This document shows positions 48,111-59,956 of a DNA stretch of 64,000 bases, in pieces (the stretch's first letter is position 1; each line of letters opens with the position of its first letter). The stretch is taken from contig CM070903.1 in the NCBI GenBank assembly GCA_036417435.1, positions 53,544,001 to 53,608,000 on the forward strand, given 5' to 3'. The notes beneath the pieces were generated by a model, which was given only the letters and a program-made list of their open reading frames with translations, did not search any database and was not told the DNA's origin. A program made the translations under genes and the position numbers. The stretch comes from Inia geoffrensis. Its lineage: Eukaryota; Chordata; Mammalia; Artiodactyla; Iniidae.

Positions 48111-49247
48111 CTGGATTACTATCTGACACAAAAGATATTCACTAGCAGGGTTCCCTCATGCCTGGTCCAGTGGCATACATCTCAAAGTCTTTTGATGCTT
48201 GGCTTATTGTACCTGAGAGGCAGCCTTCTTGTGTCAAGGTGGCTTAAGGTCAGCTGCCTCAACAGGGGTCTGCTTGTCTTGTAAGAATGTGTATCCTTGC
48301 CCTCCCAGTGGTGAGGCTGTTTCTCAGGTGATTCATTGCAAGTCCCTCTTGACCGTTTTGTTTTCACTCTGCTCAAATACTCCCAGATGGCACATCAGTC
48401 CATGGTGTAAGTAGACATTCAGTAGAATAAAATGACAGTTTCTTAATCTCTGTAATTGACTTTATTTCTGCAAATAACATTACTTGGATTAGGAGAGGTG
48501 GATTCAGTCCATAACATTCACCCATTACTCACTTCTCCCAGGTCAGTCATCTTCTGTGTATATACTTTGAAGGCTGTGGATGAGAGTTCTGCTACCAGCT
48601 TCTCAATGAGTCCTGCAGAGGTTCGCTGGGTGGGTTTGTAGAATATAGAGGCATTTAGTTAGTACCTGTTGTTTTCAGCATTGGGGCTATAGCCTCATTC
48701 TAGGGAAAATCTTCTACCTCTGGTTTAGTATGAAGTGACTAAAGGAACCCACTAGTTATGCCACTTTTCTCTATATCCCAAAGACAAAATTATTTGTTGT
48801 GCTTGAACTAGATTTTAAACTTAAAAAAAGAAAAAAAGCTTTCATCTATTAATAAAACAGAGGGCTTCTGAGTTTGGTCTAGGTGGTGGTCAATGTGGAA
48901 GAAAGCAGCACTGGAGGAGCCCAGACTAACGTTGGTGACCTAGCCATCTCACCACCTCTAATCTCTACCTTCATTGTATTGAGCTTTTGTGTAGCAAATA
49001 CAAGAAGAGTGGATGATAGTAAATGTTTTACATTAAAAACTCAACTCTGCAATTTGTCAGTAGAATGTGTAGCTCATTACCTTTCAAAGTTTTACATTTT
49101 CTCAGTTTAGCCAGAACAAACTTGTTACACTGTTGTCTACCTTTTGCTATGTGAAATGAAAGGATAAATCTGACATGCTTTTCTTTGCCATCTACTCTGG
49201 GGGTCCTGGGAGATGAAATGTGGCTTAAGTTCTTTAGGGTATGTGGT
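48111..49247. other. Intergenic DNA, no gene seen
   Basis: About 1.1 kb of unique-looking DNA. Short frames on both strands near 48182-48641 and 48883-49110 have no known domain. No repeat named. Confidence 0.5.
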
Positions 49248-49503
49248 AATTAGAGCTGCCATTTATTGAGCATTCAATGATACTAGACATGTTCTAAGTT
49301 CTTTATCAGTATTCACTCACTGAGCCTCCTATAAATCCTTTACTGTGGGTTTGGTTGCTATTCTTATTTTACAGACGAGGTAACTGATGCACTAAGAGGT
49401 TAGGACACCTGTCTAAGGTCATATAACTTAGAAGGAGCAGATATAGGAATTGATCTTAGGCAGTCTGGCTCCAGAGCCTGCACTCTTAACCACTGTTACA
49501 TTG
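49248..49503 (-). mobile_element. MIR SINE, minus strand
   Basis: TGCCATTTATTGAGCATTCA, TTATTTTACAGACGAGG, TAACTGATGCACTAAGAGG, GGTCATATAACTTAG and CTCCAGAGCCTGCACTCTTA appear in the order of a reversed MIR. It is a long, well preserved copy. Confidence 0.9.
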
Positions 49504-50980
49504 CCATGGGAATACGTGAGCAGTAGTCTCTTGAACAGACATGTTTGTCATAACCTCTTTATGAAGAATTAAGTATTCTCTCAGCCTCTCAAGTTACTAA
49601 AAAGTAAATTTAAAAAAATTTAAATCTTCAAATTTTAAAACCTCCTAGCTTTTACTTTGTGAATGATTTATTTTTGTTATGAAATAACTTTTGCTCCCCA
49701 TCCAGTGAAGAAAAACTAAGGCATCTACTGTAATCATGTTAGTAGGCTTTTATATTTCCTAGTCCATGCGTGAAGACAGACGAATCAAAGAGATGGCATT
49801 CCACACAGGTAGCTAGTTGCAGAGCTTTACTAAGCTTTCAGGACTGTTTCCACTTTTGGCTGCTTAAGAGTGCCATTTTCATTTATTTGAAACCTTTTAA
49901 TTGTTTACTATGTGCTAGGCTTTATATTAGGAGCTTGGGACACAGACATATATTAGACTGAAGAAGTTCAGTCTAGTTGGGGCCATCTGTAGAATGAAGT
50001 AATCGCAAAAACTACATGGTAAGCATTAGAATATTGGTGCTGTGTGAGATGTAGATAACATGCTCAACTTGACATGTGGGATAAGATAGGAAATGCTTCA
50101 CAGAGGAAATGATTGAGCTGGATTTTGAAGAATGAATAGTCCAGGCTGGAAAAAGGGAAAGGAATATTCAGAAGGACTAGCAAGTACAAAACATGGAGCT
50201 CATTTGGGCAGTTGCCAGCTCAGCAGAAGTGAAGAGGGTCTGGAGTGGGAGATGAGTAGAAAGAGGAATGCAGAGAAGGAATCCCTACCATAGAAAGTCA
50301 TTAGGAGTTTTACATTGGTGTAACACTGGATTTGGATTTCAGAAACTTCATTCAGTCTTGCACTAGAGCCATAGAGGTCAATTACAGGCTATTTAAAATT
50401 CTAGGGCAGTCAAAATTCAGACCCAAAAGAGGGTGGTGGCAGTAAGGACGAAAAAGAAGCAAAAATAGGTAGTTAAGAATACTGCCCAGATTCCCTTGAA
50501 AAAAATCAAACAAAAGAGGGACAGGAGAGAAAGCCATGAAAATTAAATTTCCCTTAGTTTACTGCCTATTATTTGATGTGGCAATTCCTGTTAGACACAT
50601 CCTAATTTCTCTGGGCATTTTCATGGATATTAGCATCTCTGACCTCCAGCAAGTGATTTCTAATCCTATGGTTCCTAGGATCTGAGAGTGACTGGCATGG
50701 TCCTTCACCTTCAGACATCAGTATACCCTCCCTAGTCTCTTCTGTGTTCCGTAGGCCCTACTACTTCTAACTGTTGCCTAAATAAGTGTTTTATCATGTG
50801 TGCTGTTCCTGTTTGAAAAGCTTGACCTCCAGAGTTCTTTCTTAACAGCAAAAACCTTGCTTCTCTTTCAGGCTGACAAAATGCTACTCTGCCTTATCAT
50901 TTGTCTAGCTTACCAGAAGGAACGCATCATACCCTGCTTGACTTTCACAGTCCTAGAAGAGGCATGTGGTAGTTGAAAGG
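49504..50980. other. Intergenic DNA with an unnamed old repeat
   Basis: The part 49890-50290 (TATGTGCTAGGCTTTATATT, TAGGAGCTTGGGACACAGAC, AGGAAATGATTGAGCTGG, GACTAGCAAGTACAAA) has the wording of an ancient mammalian interspersed repeat, but I cannot assign the family. Otherwise nothing is seen. Confidence 0.45.
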
Positions 50981-50992
50981 ATTAAATGCTTT

Positions 50993-51056
50993 ATTTATTT
51001 TCTTTTTTTTTGGTCTCCCACCCTCCCTATCCCACCCCTCTAGGTGGTCACAAAGC
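50993..51056 (-). mobile_element. L1 micro-insertion (about 64 bp), minus strand
   Basis: A T-rich tail (50993-51011) is followed by GTCTCCCACCCTCCCTATCC and ACCCCTCTAGGTGGTCACAA, which matches the 3' UTR of the full-length L1 at 4198-4244. The first 110 or so bases of the L1 3' end are missing. The 12-bp ATTAAATGCTTT flanks it perfectly (50981-50992 and 51057-51068). Confidence 0.88.
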
Positions 51057-51068
51057 ATTAAATGCTTT

Positions 51069-54000
51069 GATACTAAGTTCCTTGCATATGTTAAGGGCCC
51101 AGTATAGTTCTTCAGCACTTACCATAAGCACATAATGCCGGTACAATGTGATAACTTATGTACAGTACTTACTGTATTGGAATTGTGTGTTTGTATCTTC
51201 CATTTAATTGTGTGTGCTTTGAAGCACTGCTATGCATGAGATTTTCCATGTACCAATGATTTTCACAACATTCTGCTATGGTTCCTGATATAAAAGCACT
51301 TATTAACATGGTTTATTGCCAGTGTTCTCTCCCTAATATGTACTGGCCAGTAACAAATGATTAGAAAAATCAATGTAAAGAATAAATGTTACTGTTGGTT
51401 AAGAATGAACAATTATATGGTATGTCATCAGAAGGCCATCCGCCTTTCCCAGATATGATATTTCTTACTCAGAACCTTAATATAACTTTGACTTTCAGTT
51501 CTAAGACATGGGAGTAGCTTATCTATGTGAAATATCTTTAAATGATATATTTTTGGTATTTAATAACTAAATCATCTGGGATGGGTACTTTGTACCACCT
51601 TGGCCAGTTAGCTCTTAAGTCAAATGTCTTTTGCTTAACACGAAGAAAAAAAATACAACATAGAAGTGCTATGAAAGAAATGTTTGCATTCATTTGAAAA
51701 TAAAATACCAACTCTGCTTTTGTTAACATTCATTTTATAAAATACCTTAAGAGAACAGATAAAGTACTGGCGTTTACATAATAACCAGAGTTGAAAAAGG
51801 ATGAATAAAATATAAATTAATTGAACACATAACTATTTTGCCATATTAGACAAGTTTAAAAAAGGCATTAAAAAAATAAAATAGTAAATTGGGAAGAAAA
51901 CCCTTCACTCAACTGCTGTCATTTTCTGGAAACTTTTCCTAGAAGCATTAAAATTCCAGGTCAACAGGCAGTACCTGTATTGTTGAAAACATACTGTAAT
52001 TTGCTTCCAAATCTGTCAGCATAAGAGAAAAGATTAAAATTTTAACCAGGTTAGATAATTCAGTGCAAATTAAAGCTTCAAGTTGAAGATCCGAGAGGAA
52101 AAATAATGTCCAGACTGTAGGAAATGCTTCTGGAACTGAAAGAGAAAATATTCACATTATGAAGAAATCTTTGCAAGTGTTCTTGTGTGTGAAATATTGA
52201 GTTAACCAATGGGCCCTTTGAAGTTGCAGTTAGGGCTCTATTACTATTTGCAATATAGGCAAGGGAATATGGATGGGGAGGGGCTAAAGGTCATCTTTGT
52301 GGAAGGAAGTTCAAGATCACCATAAGCACTGCTGATTCAATTCTAGAAAATCTGGCCAGGATAGATATTACAGACACCAAGGGGAAAAAGAGATTGTGGA
52401 GATTAATTTACTGGACTATCTTTGAGGATAAGTATTTATACCCCCAGAATATGTTGGGGGACAGTGGAGAGCAGGTTAATGTTGGCCACAATCTGTTTTA
52501 ATTATATGAATTATATGTCATACTGGCTTTAAAAATAATCATATTACCAAGTCTTGAGACATGGGAGGAATGTCAAACTTTTTGGATCACAGTGAAACCA
52601 AACCTGGTTCATTTCCAACCATTAATGGCTAGTCACTTTTATAATTTAAAAATGTATTTTGGTTTAATTATTTCCTAAAAAAAACCCTTGAGTTTGATAA
52701 GTCATAGGTAATAGGTAGCAACAGGTTTTTCATGATAATGTTTGATAGAAAGTTTTGCTCTTTCCATTCCATACAAAATTTTGATTTGTTCTTTTTAATG
52801 ATAAAACTACTTGTTGGTATTGAGTACTAAATAGAGAGAGATTTTGGTGGAGGCTAGTAAGTTTTCTTTGCAAAATAGATTTTTAAAAATTCAGGCCTAA
52901 ATTTTCTATATTGTCACCAGTCTTTTTCTAATCCTCACTGGGAATTTTCACATTTTTGAAAATTGTTTGAATGAGAATATACTATACTTCCTAACATTTG
53001 TATTTTACATCCTTCCCTAATCTATTAAGAATGTTATAACAATATTACCACAATGAAGCGGCAACTTTTGGCTTTTAGACTGTACCTAAGATCAGCAAGT
53101 CATAAAAAAAAGAACCACAGTGCTATTCCAACGTGACATCAGAAACTAATAAATGAAAAATCATGATGACATAACATGGAGTTCATAAAGCAATGGAGAA
53201 TTAGCCAATGCAGTTTTTAAAAGTGTAAAAAACTGCCCTCATATACCTACTTACAGGAAGAACATCTAAAGCAAATTAAAAATTCTCTTCCAGGGACATG
53301 AACCAGCTCAGAATCTGCTGAAGAAATTAAAATATGAGCACAAATTATCCAAGGCCTGTGACTCCTCAGGTACCTCATGTCAGGAGATCAAACTGTCAAG
53401 TAAGGGCACATGTCAGCTCACAAAGGAATGCGTTAGTTCCCTCCCCAGGTCAACGCAATGACTACACAAGTCTTGACTGTTAATTTCCTTTGGCTCTGCC
53501 ACATGTTTGGTTACATGCTTTCAAATCCTGAAGATAGGCTCACTATGAGGTGCATCTTTTTACATCACACTGTGTGAAGTTAAAGGAGTGGCAGAAACGT
53601 GCACAAACCTGCAATCAGTCCATGTTTAGGAAGCCTTCTGTGGGTTCAAGCATTTAACACAGACCTGGTTTTGTCTAATTTCTTCACTAACTTAATAAGA
53701 AAAAAAAAAAGCAGATTGCCTGAAAATTCTAAAGTGCTGGTGGAACCCTTCCAGGCTTTGTCCAGCAGAGAGACTTTCACCATCAAAAGGGCAGATAAAG
53801 GATAACAGAATATTACAATGGAATCAGTTTGTGACGGTTTGTGCTTTAAGAACACAGTGCCTGACAGCGTGGAGCACATCATAGATGCCCAATAAATATT
53901 TGTAGGTTTATTAAAAGTAATAACACGGTTTCTGAAGAACCAACCTCCATTTTGCAAAAAAGGCAAAACTATATAAATGTCTTATACCTGACTGGATGGA

Positions 54001-54426
54001 GCAATGTGGAGCAATGAATGAGAGAATCGAAAAATTAAATACGAACTCTAATTTGATGGGAGAGAGAAAATTACTAAGAATTTTGCAAAAGAAAAATAAA
54101 CATTGCCACAGTAGCATTAGCACTTAACAGTGCGTCAAAGATGTAATGTTTCCACCGCAATATGAACTGGTTCCTAAACTTTTTAGGTACCAGGGTGTAA
54201 TCACTCAAACAGGAAATGAACTCCATTCCACTTTGGGAAAGGTATGGTGATAGTTTTATCTGAAAATTATTAATGTATTTCTGGGAGACGGCCCTCTTAT
54301 TCAGCATGCCTCAAAGTAATGCGGCATAAATATCAGGGGACCTCATTATATAACTTCAATACGGCATTGTCATATGCAAGCGTATTCTCCCACCTCTGTG
54401 GTAGTTGCTTTCTAATATTTTAGGGT
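51069..54426. other. Unique DNA beyond first CBLB poly(A) signal
   Basis: About 3.4 kb with almost no transposon, in contrast to the L1-packed DNA to the left. It lies just downstream of CBLB on the minus strand, so it may hold a longer alternative 3' UTR. Minus-strand AATAAA motifs occur at 53907-53912 and 51312-51317. No coding frame is convincing. Confidence 0.5.
53850..53906 (+). mobile_element. L2/MIR-like 3' end fragment
   Basis: CACAGTGCCTGACAGCGTGG, CATCATAGATGCCCAATAAA and TATTTGTAGG follow the end of L2/MIR-type elements. It is short and diverged. Confidence 0.5.
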
Positions 54427-54432
54427 TTTATT
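54427..54432 (-). terminator. CBLB: Candidate CBLB polyadenylation signal AATAAA
   Basis: The plus strand reads TTTATT, i.e. AATAAA on the transcribed sense. It is the first canonical signal after the stop codon. Cleavage would be expected 10-30 bases further, at about 54400-54417. Confidence 0.5.
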
Positions 54433-55213
54433 TTTAGCGTTGTGACACCCCTGTGATGACAAAGATGAGAGTGTGGAAGATCACAAAACTTACACAAAAA
54501 GGGAAGCTCTTCTATATTATATGAAAACCCCTTATAAAAGGCATTCATTGACCAAAAAATGCTTTATACATTCAGATTTTACCCATCTCTCAACAGTGAT
54601 GGTTTCCAAAGAAAAGACTCAGTAGTGAAGGCCACACACTTTTTTTGCATTAATTTGATACGTTGAAAATAAGAACCTTTAAAGCATCTTGTAAATGGGA
54701 GAAATGGAACTGGACCTGGGTTTGGGGGGTGGGGGTGGGATGGGAGCGATCAAAATGAATATGTGACTTAGCTGTTGACGCAGACAGCAAGGGAGGTGGT
54801 AGAAAATGTTACAGCAGACCTGACCACTGTACAGAGGGTCTATCAAGAACACAGTACAGGTATCAAAAAAGTCCCCAAACAAAACTAAAAAACAAACTGC
54901 AACTTTGCCAACTTGTAAACAAGGAAAAGCATTTCACAGATTCAAAGTTCAAGGGAAGTAAACGTCTTTAAATTATTTTTGTCAGTTCAACCCTGATTTA
55001 AAAGTATGGCTAGCAAAAATAAGGAAGCTGTGGCCATCAGCATCCTGAGCAAGAAGCTGTCTTCTGAGAAGCAGCACTTCCGAGCCTTTCTCTTCTCAAG
55101 ATGCCATGTGAGGAGGAGACGTTCTCTCTCGAATTCCATCTCACTTTTCTCCTTTCCACACATCTGGAATATTCAGCAATTGCTTTGTGTTCTGGTATTT
55201 ACAGTCCTGGCTG
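54427..55213 (-). other. CBLB: CBLB 3' UTR (shortest supported form)
   Basis: From the base after the CBLB stop to the first canonical AATAAA on the minus strand, 787 bases. No AATAAA or ATTAAA occurs earlier. It includes a C-rich segment on the RNA strand opposite 54718-54743. A longer UTR using later signals is possible. RNA data would be needed to fix the true end. Confidence 0.6.
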
Positions 55214-55473
55214 CTATAGATTTAGACGTGGGGAGACAGGAGGGGGAAAGGCAAATTCTCGGAGGATGCTACGGGCCACTTCGACATTATTCTGGGCTAT
55301 CTCTAAGGCTCTCTTAACTTCTTCAAAGGCATAACCCTCTCCCATGAGTTTTGCAATTTTTGCATCGACATTTTCCAATGCTGCCTCAGGCCCGTGGGGT
55401 TTTCTGTGGTGAATTTCTGGTGCAGTCCTGCGGGGTCGTGGTTTAGGAGGCCTGGCTGGTGCTTGTGAACCAT
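55214..55473 (-). CDS. CBLB: CBLB last coding exon (Cbl-b C-terminus, UBA domain)
   Basis: Cbl-b is a RING-type E3 ubiquitin ligase that dampens T-cell and receptor tyrosine kinase signalling in the cytosol. This exon encodes its last 85 residues plus the end of a split Asp codon. The acceptor is ATCTATGCAG just before 55473 (minus strand), with an intron phase of 1. The stop is TAG at 55216-55214. In the 85 residues, PKPRPR at 9-14 fits the PxxxPR motif bound by CIN85/CD2AP SH3 domains. Residues 33-73 are the UBA domain, with the MGEGY loop at 43-47 and the last helix ending SILREF. The tail is [11 protein letters not shown]. This matches mammalian Cbl-b as I know it, with no break. CBL is excluded because its UBA reads differently (SQGYSYQDIQKAL). 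Upstream exons, except perhaps 58807-58893, lie beyond 64000. Confidence 0.97.
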
Positions 55474-57668
55474 CTGCATAGATTTTTAAAGAGATATTTA
55501 AATAATGAGATAAAAACAAAGACATGATACATTAGTATGATCTCATTATTCGATATGAAAACAGTTTTTCATTGTTTCTACAAAAACCATTTTCCATTTT
55601 TATATACTATGGTTGGATAGGTTATATTGTCCCCATTTTGAACTTCAAGAAAACTAAGGTAGGGTGTGTTGGAAATTTAACTGAGAAATTAACACAAGTT
55701 TTTTCCCAATTCTACATATTGTTCTTTAAACCATATGAAATAAAAGATACAGAAGGAAAATAACTGAAAAAGAAAAGCTTTCACTTTGGCAATACAGCTC
55801 ACCCTTCTCTACTATGGTGGAGGCACTTGCTTGGGAAGTTTCTACTAGAGGAAACTGTTACAAGCTCGTGGATACTCCTGGCAGAACATCCCCACCAGGT
55901 CCTACACCCCACCCATGTCAGAGCAAAACTCCTGAGAAATATGCTTTGTAGCATATTTTTCAAGTTAATAATGCTGTAAAGTGATACCTTGCTGATGCTA
56001 GGGGGGAAATAATGAAATAGTAGATGCTTTGAGTCTGCTATTAGTCAATAGGTTGGACAGAAGTAAACTCAGTGCTTTGCTGAAATACTTTATCCAGATT
56101 CCAATGTAGAACGCTTAGCCTGAGAAAAAGCAAAGCCAGCAGAAACATTAGTGGAGAACTCGGTTCCAGATCAGTCCCCTGATAATAGTTTCTCAAAGTT
56201 AAACCCAATGACACTGGTATCCATGAATGGAAAGTAATCTTATTAGGAGAAAAAGTTAGTTAATAGACCACCATCCCAAACAGATCACCAGGACATGGGC
56301 TAGTAACTTGAGGTGGCACTTTTATCATGGATTTCTATTTATCTGTATCTGATACTTAATATCAAAAGCCTAGATTTTTAAAAAAGGTTAAAAGTTGTCA
56401 AATTTATTCCATGAAACATTTAAGGGTTTAAGATACAGTAGACGCCAACAGTTATTTAATGTTTTTCTTCTTAGACCACTGACAGGTGCCATATTCAAGG
56501 ACACAAATAAATGAAGAAGTGAGGCTAGAACCCTCTTGACTCCAGTCCTCATCCTGTCCCTCTTGGTCTCTGCTCCCTTGCCAACTTTCCTGATGGCCTA
56601 CGGAAATATTATAAGCTGATACTTTCAATAATAATCAAATGTAAATTATAAAGAGTTATCTGATACATTATTTCATATTTTTCTCATAAGTATGATATTT
56701 TTCTCTGAGAAGGTAACTTGTAAAAAAAATATCATCCTGTTTGCAATTCTAGCAATATCAATATAACACACAAAACAAAAGCCTCCAGGATGAAAATATT
56801 TAGTTCTACACAAAATTGGATGATAGCCTTATTTTTAATTGTTCCTTTCTTACAGAATGATATCCTGTTTGAAAAAAATATTATAGCTGTAGATAAAGCT
56901 TACTCTGGTCATACATAAGAACACACATTAGTTTCCAGTTCTTGCTAAAGTCTATACTGTTTTGTATATCTGTAACTAAATATCTCAAATTATTATGGTC
57001 TAGTAAATTGCATTTCTTACTGTTTTGAGGTTTATTTTTCTATTAAGTATTTCCATTATGTCATGCAGAGAGGGATAATAAATTATGCTTCGCTTCTGAT
57101 TACTTCCAAAAACTATTAGAGATTCTAGCAAGCTTTCCTTTAATCAGTTACCACAGAATTTATACATTGAAATATTGTCTGTTCTGACTTACTTTTAGGT
57201 GAGAAAAGTATCTAGAATTAAACACAAGTTTAAATTCCTTGTATTCTACTGGTAATTTTCGAAGAATTTTTCTAATATCGTTATTTTGTTTCTGTCTAAA
57301 TACTGAGAAGGGCACATGAATATCAAGCATCTCTGAAAAGTACAGCTATGAATACTACTAAACTGGGAAAGATGCTATGGCAGCGAGAGACCCATCTAAT
57401 AGTATAATTGGAAATTAAGTCTTAAGATTTAGAACTTCTAGATGTAATAAACATGTGTCTTTGATCTTGGTAGATGGCACGTGTCACCAGGAAACCCCCC
57501 CCCCGCCCCCGGAAGAAATCTATCCACTCTGTGAGGCTGCTATATTAATACTGGCCAAGTGCAATGGAATTTGCAGATGATAAATTTTGAGAAAGCTATC
57601 CTTTTCTTGAAAAAAAATAAGTACTAAACAATTCAGGAAGGCTAAGTTAGGTTAAACCAAATGTTAGG

Positions 57669-57671
<3 letters not shown>

Positions 57672-57715
<44 letters not shown>
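57672..57715. repeat. CA microsatellite in CBLB intron
   Basis: About 22 uninterrupted AC units, the longest pure dinucleotide run in the window. It is likely to vary in length between individuals. Confidence 0.97.
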
Positions 57716-57721
<6 letters not shown>

Positions 57722-58806
57722 TTAAATCAAAGCTATCTAGCTAGAGGAGTGAAGGTATCTCTGATCTATTTGAAATACCAACTAGAGGAAATGATTCAAA
57801 CCATCTCTGGAAGGAATCACAATAGATTTTGAAGATATTTTCAGTAAAAAAGGAAAAAACTTGGAAGCAAAGATTAGTTTTTCCAAAAGATAGATTTTTT
57901 TTTCCTTTTAAACACAAAACTCATATATCCCAACTCATTTAATCCTAGTCCTCATTGCCCTAACTCAAAATCTGTTTCCCCAAAACAGTACTGACATCTC
58001 TTTGGAATCTTCCAAATGCCCAGAGTTGAACTGTATCATGTATTAGAGCCCACAAATGGAAGTAACGTGGAAGCTTTGTTGCAACTTTTTGCCACCTGTT
58101 ATATACATTTCTATTTATTGCTGAATATTTATTCAATTTGGAACGTTTTAATTTTTTGTTTGTTTTAATTGGATGGTGTAGCTCTGCACCAGGTAACTCA
58201 CAGCTACAACTTTTCCAGATGAGGATGTCGGTGACGAGCACTGAGGCTGGTTAGATGCATCTCAGTTTGGCCACCAAGATTTTGAGTGACTTTGAGTTAA
58301 GCAGTTTACTGTCATAATTCTCACTCTCCAAATCTACTACGTATTATTTGTAATGATAACCACTATACTACAGTGCTATAGAACAGCAGTTACTATGAAT
58401 TAATAGGAATTCAAATGTGGAAGAGGACAAAAACCTGGAATTTGTAGTGAGTGCCTAGTTCTATATGAAACTTTTAAGAAAGATATTAACACGAAAGATC
58501 TGTTACAACCTGACAGGCAATTTTCATGCTGATCATTGGAGCAAAGCACTTAAAGCCAATCCCTCTTTCTAGACACCTCTTCTTAAAACTCATGGACAGC
58601 CTTCACTGTCTCCACTTCTTCTTTCTCACAATGTCTAAAAGAGGAGATACCAGGTCCTTATTCACTTTGTAATGTGTAGATGATGCAAAGGAGCAATGAA
58701 ACAGCAGATGAACCTCTCTCAGAATTCTCCCAAAGCTGCTATGTTGTAGTTTTGGAGTGCACTGGAATGACTATGAATTTTACCAGCGCTATGGGGATTT
58801 CTGTAC

Positions 58807-58893
58807 CTGAATACATGTCATCCTTAGAAATGTGATTGGAAGGACATGTTTTATTCTGGTGCTGCTGTCCGTGCTCATGGTATTTTTGAACTC
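58807..58893 (-). CDS. CBLB: Candidate cassette exon of CBLB (87 bp)
   Basis: On the minus strand an acceptor GTTGCCCTTGTTCATAG precedes 58893, and a strong donor CAG/GTACAG follows 58807. The 87-base block is open in the needed frame. Both ends are phase 1, the same as the known junction into the last exon, so inclusion adds 29 codons without a frameshift. The encoded text begins after a split codon with VQKYHEHGQQHQNKTCPSNH and ends KDDMYS before the Asp shared with GSQAPARPP. It carries no domain I recognise and is not part of the standard Cbl-b sequence as I know it. The insertion would fall just before the PKPRPR motif and the UBA domain. It could equally be a pseudo-exon. No repeat overlaps it. 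Confidence 0.35.
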
Positions 58894-59799
58894 CTATGAA
58901 CAAGGGCAACAACATCCAAATAAGTGCAAGAAGGTGTGGAGCCACAGGCTATAAACAGTACATCTTCCTGGAGCACTAATTTTACTCAAGGATATGAGAA
59001 AGTTAATATTTTTAAATATGAAAATGCAGATATACAAGTAAAATGCAAGATTTCTATAAATTGTTGAAATAATACAGACTTCGAAGCAATTTCCTGCATG
59101 TGATTGTCCACTTTTACTTAAATCCCTAGTCCCCATGTCATTCGGAGTTAGCTCTTTGGTGGGGAGAAAGATTTGAGAAGCAACAGTTTGACAGCATATA
59201 AAAATGGACTATCATACAATAATTTAAAGTGACGTTAAAAAAAATTTGGTAAGAAACTTATGATACTATGTTGTACTGTGGAGTATGATCTCCACTGTGT
59301 GAACATGTGTATGGACAGATCATTAGAAAGAAGGACTACAAAATGGCAATAATGTTCCTTACTGATGACAGGGTTCTAAGTGATTTTCTTGTTTTTTTTT
59401 TTTTAATTCTACTTTATTCTCTAATGTGTATGTACCACTTTCATAATTTTAAAAAAAGCCTCAGACCACATCTGTTGGTTTTACAGGTCTGAGCTGCTCA
59501 AGAATCTAAGACAGACAGAGATTGATTTTGCTGGTATAAAAAGTACAGAAGGTACGTAGTGGCTTCCTAAAGTCATGTGAAAAATGATCACAATCCAGGT
59601 TTTGAAATCTCTACTACAATTTTAGAATTCTTAGTACCCTCTTCTATCACTACTATTCCTTTGCTACTGTCTTCATTTGATTTTATGACTGGCTATCTCC
59701 AAACTCAGCAATCACTGTTATATGAATGTGTGAGTTAAGTTTTTAAACCTAATTTTTGGCCTGACTGCTGGTGGGATTACAGCATAAACTTGGCTAACA

Positions 59800-59956
59800 A
59801 CAACATAAATGGGTGCACAGCCTACTGATTCAAATCCTATCAATCATTTACTAGCTGTGAGACCTTGGGTAAATTACTAAACTTTGTTGTGTCTCACTTC
59901 TATAAATTGACATTAATAACACCTATTTCAGAGGGGTTGTGGGAAATAAAATTATG
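59800..59956 (+). mobile_element. MIR SINE, plus strand (5' and central part)
   Basis: CAGCCTACTGATTCAAATCC, TTACTAGCTGTGAGACCTTG, GGTAAATTACTAAACT and TTTCAGAGGGGTTGTGGGAA match the MIR order. Its likely 3' tail (CCCATAGTAAGTGCTTAACA) is found only in the right duplicated copy at about 62169-62188. Confidence 0.85.

Noticed and set aside
55006..55334. Two plus-strand frames (103 and 77 codons) opposite the CBLB exon
   Set aside because: They are shadows of the CBLB coding strand and its conserved 3' UTR, with no family motif.
40462..57715. CRISPR-like regular repeats
   Set aside because: All short repeats here are dinucleotide microsatellites or target duplications in a mammalian genome.
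59450..59520. Second possible CBLB exon: minus-strand acceptor TCTGTCTGTCTTAG near 59507
   Set aside because: The only nearby donor would give a 21-base exon with a weak site (CCT/GTAAAA). No coding similarity.
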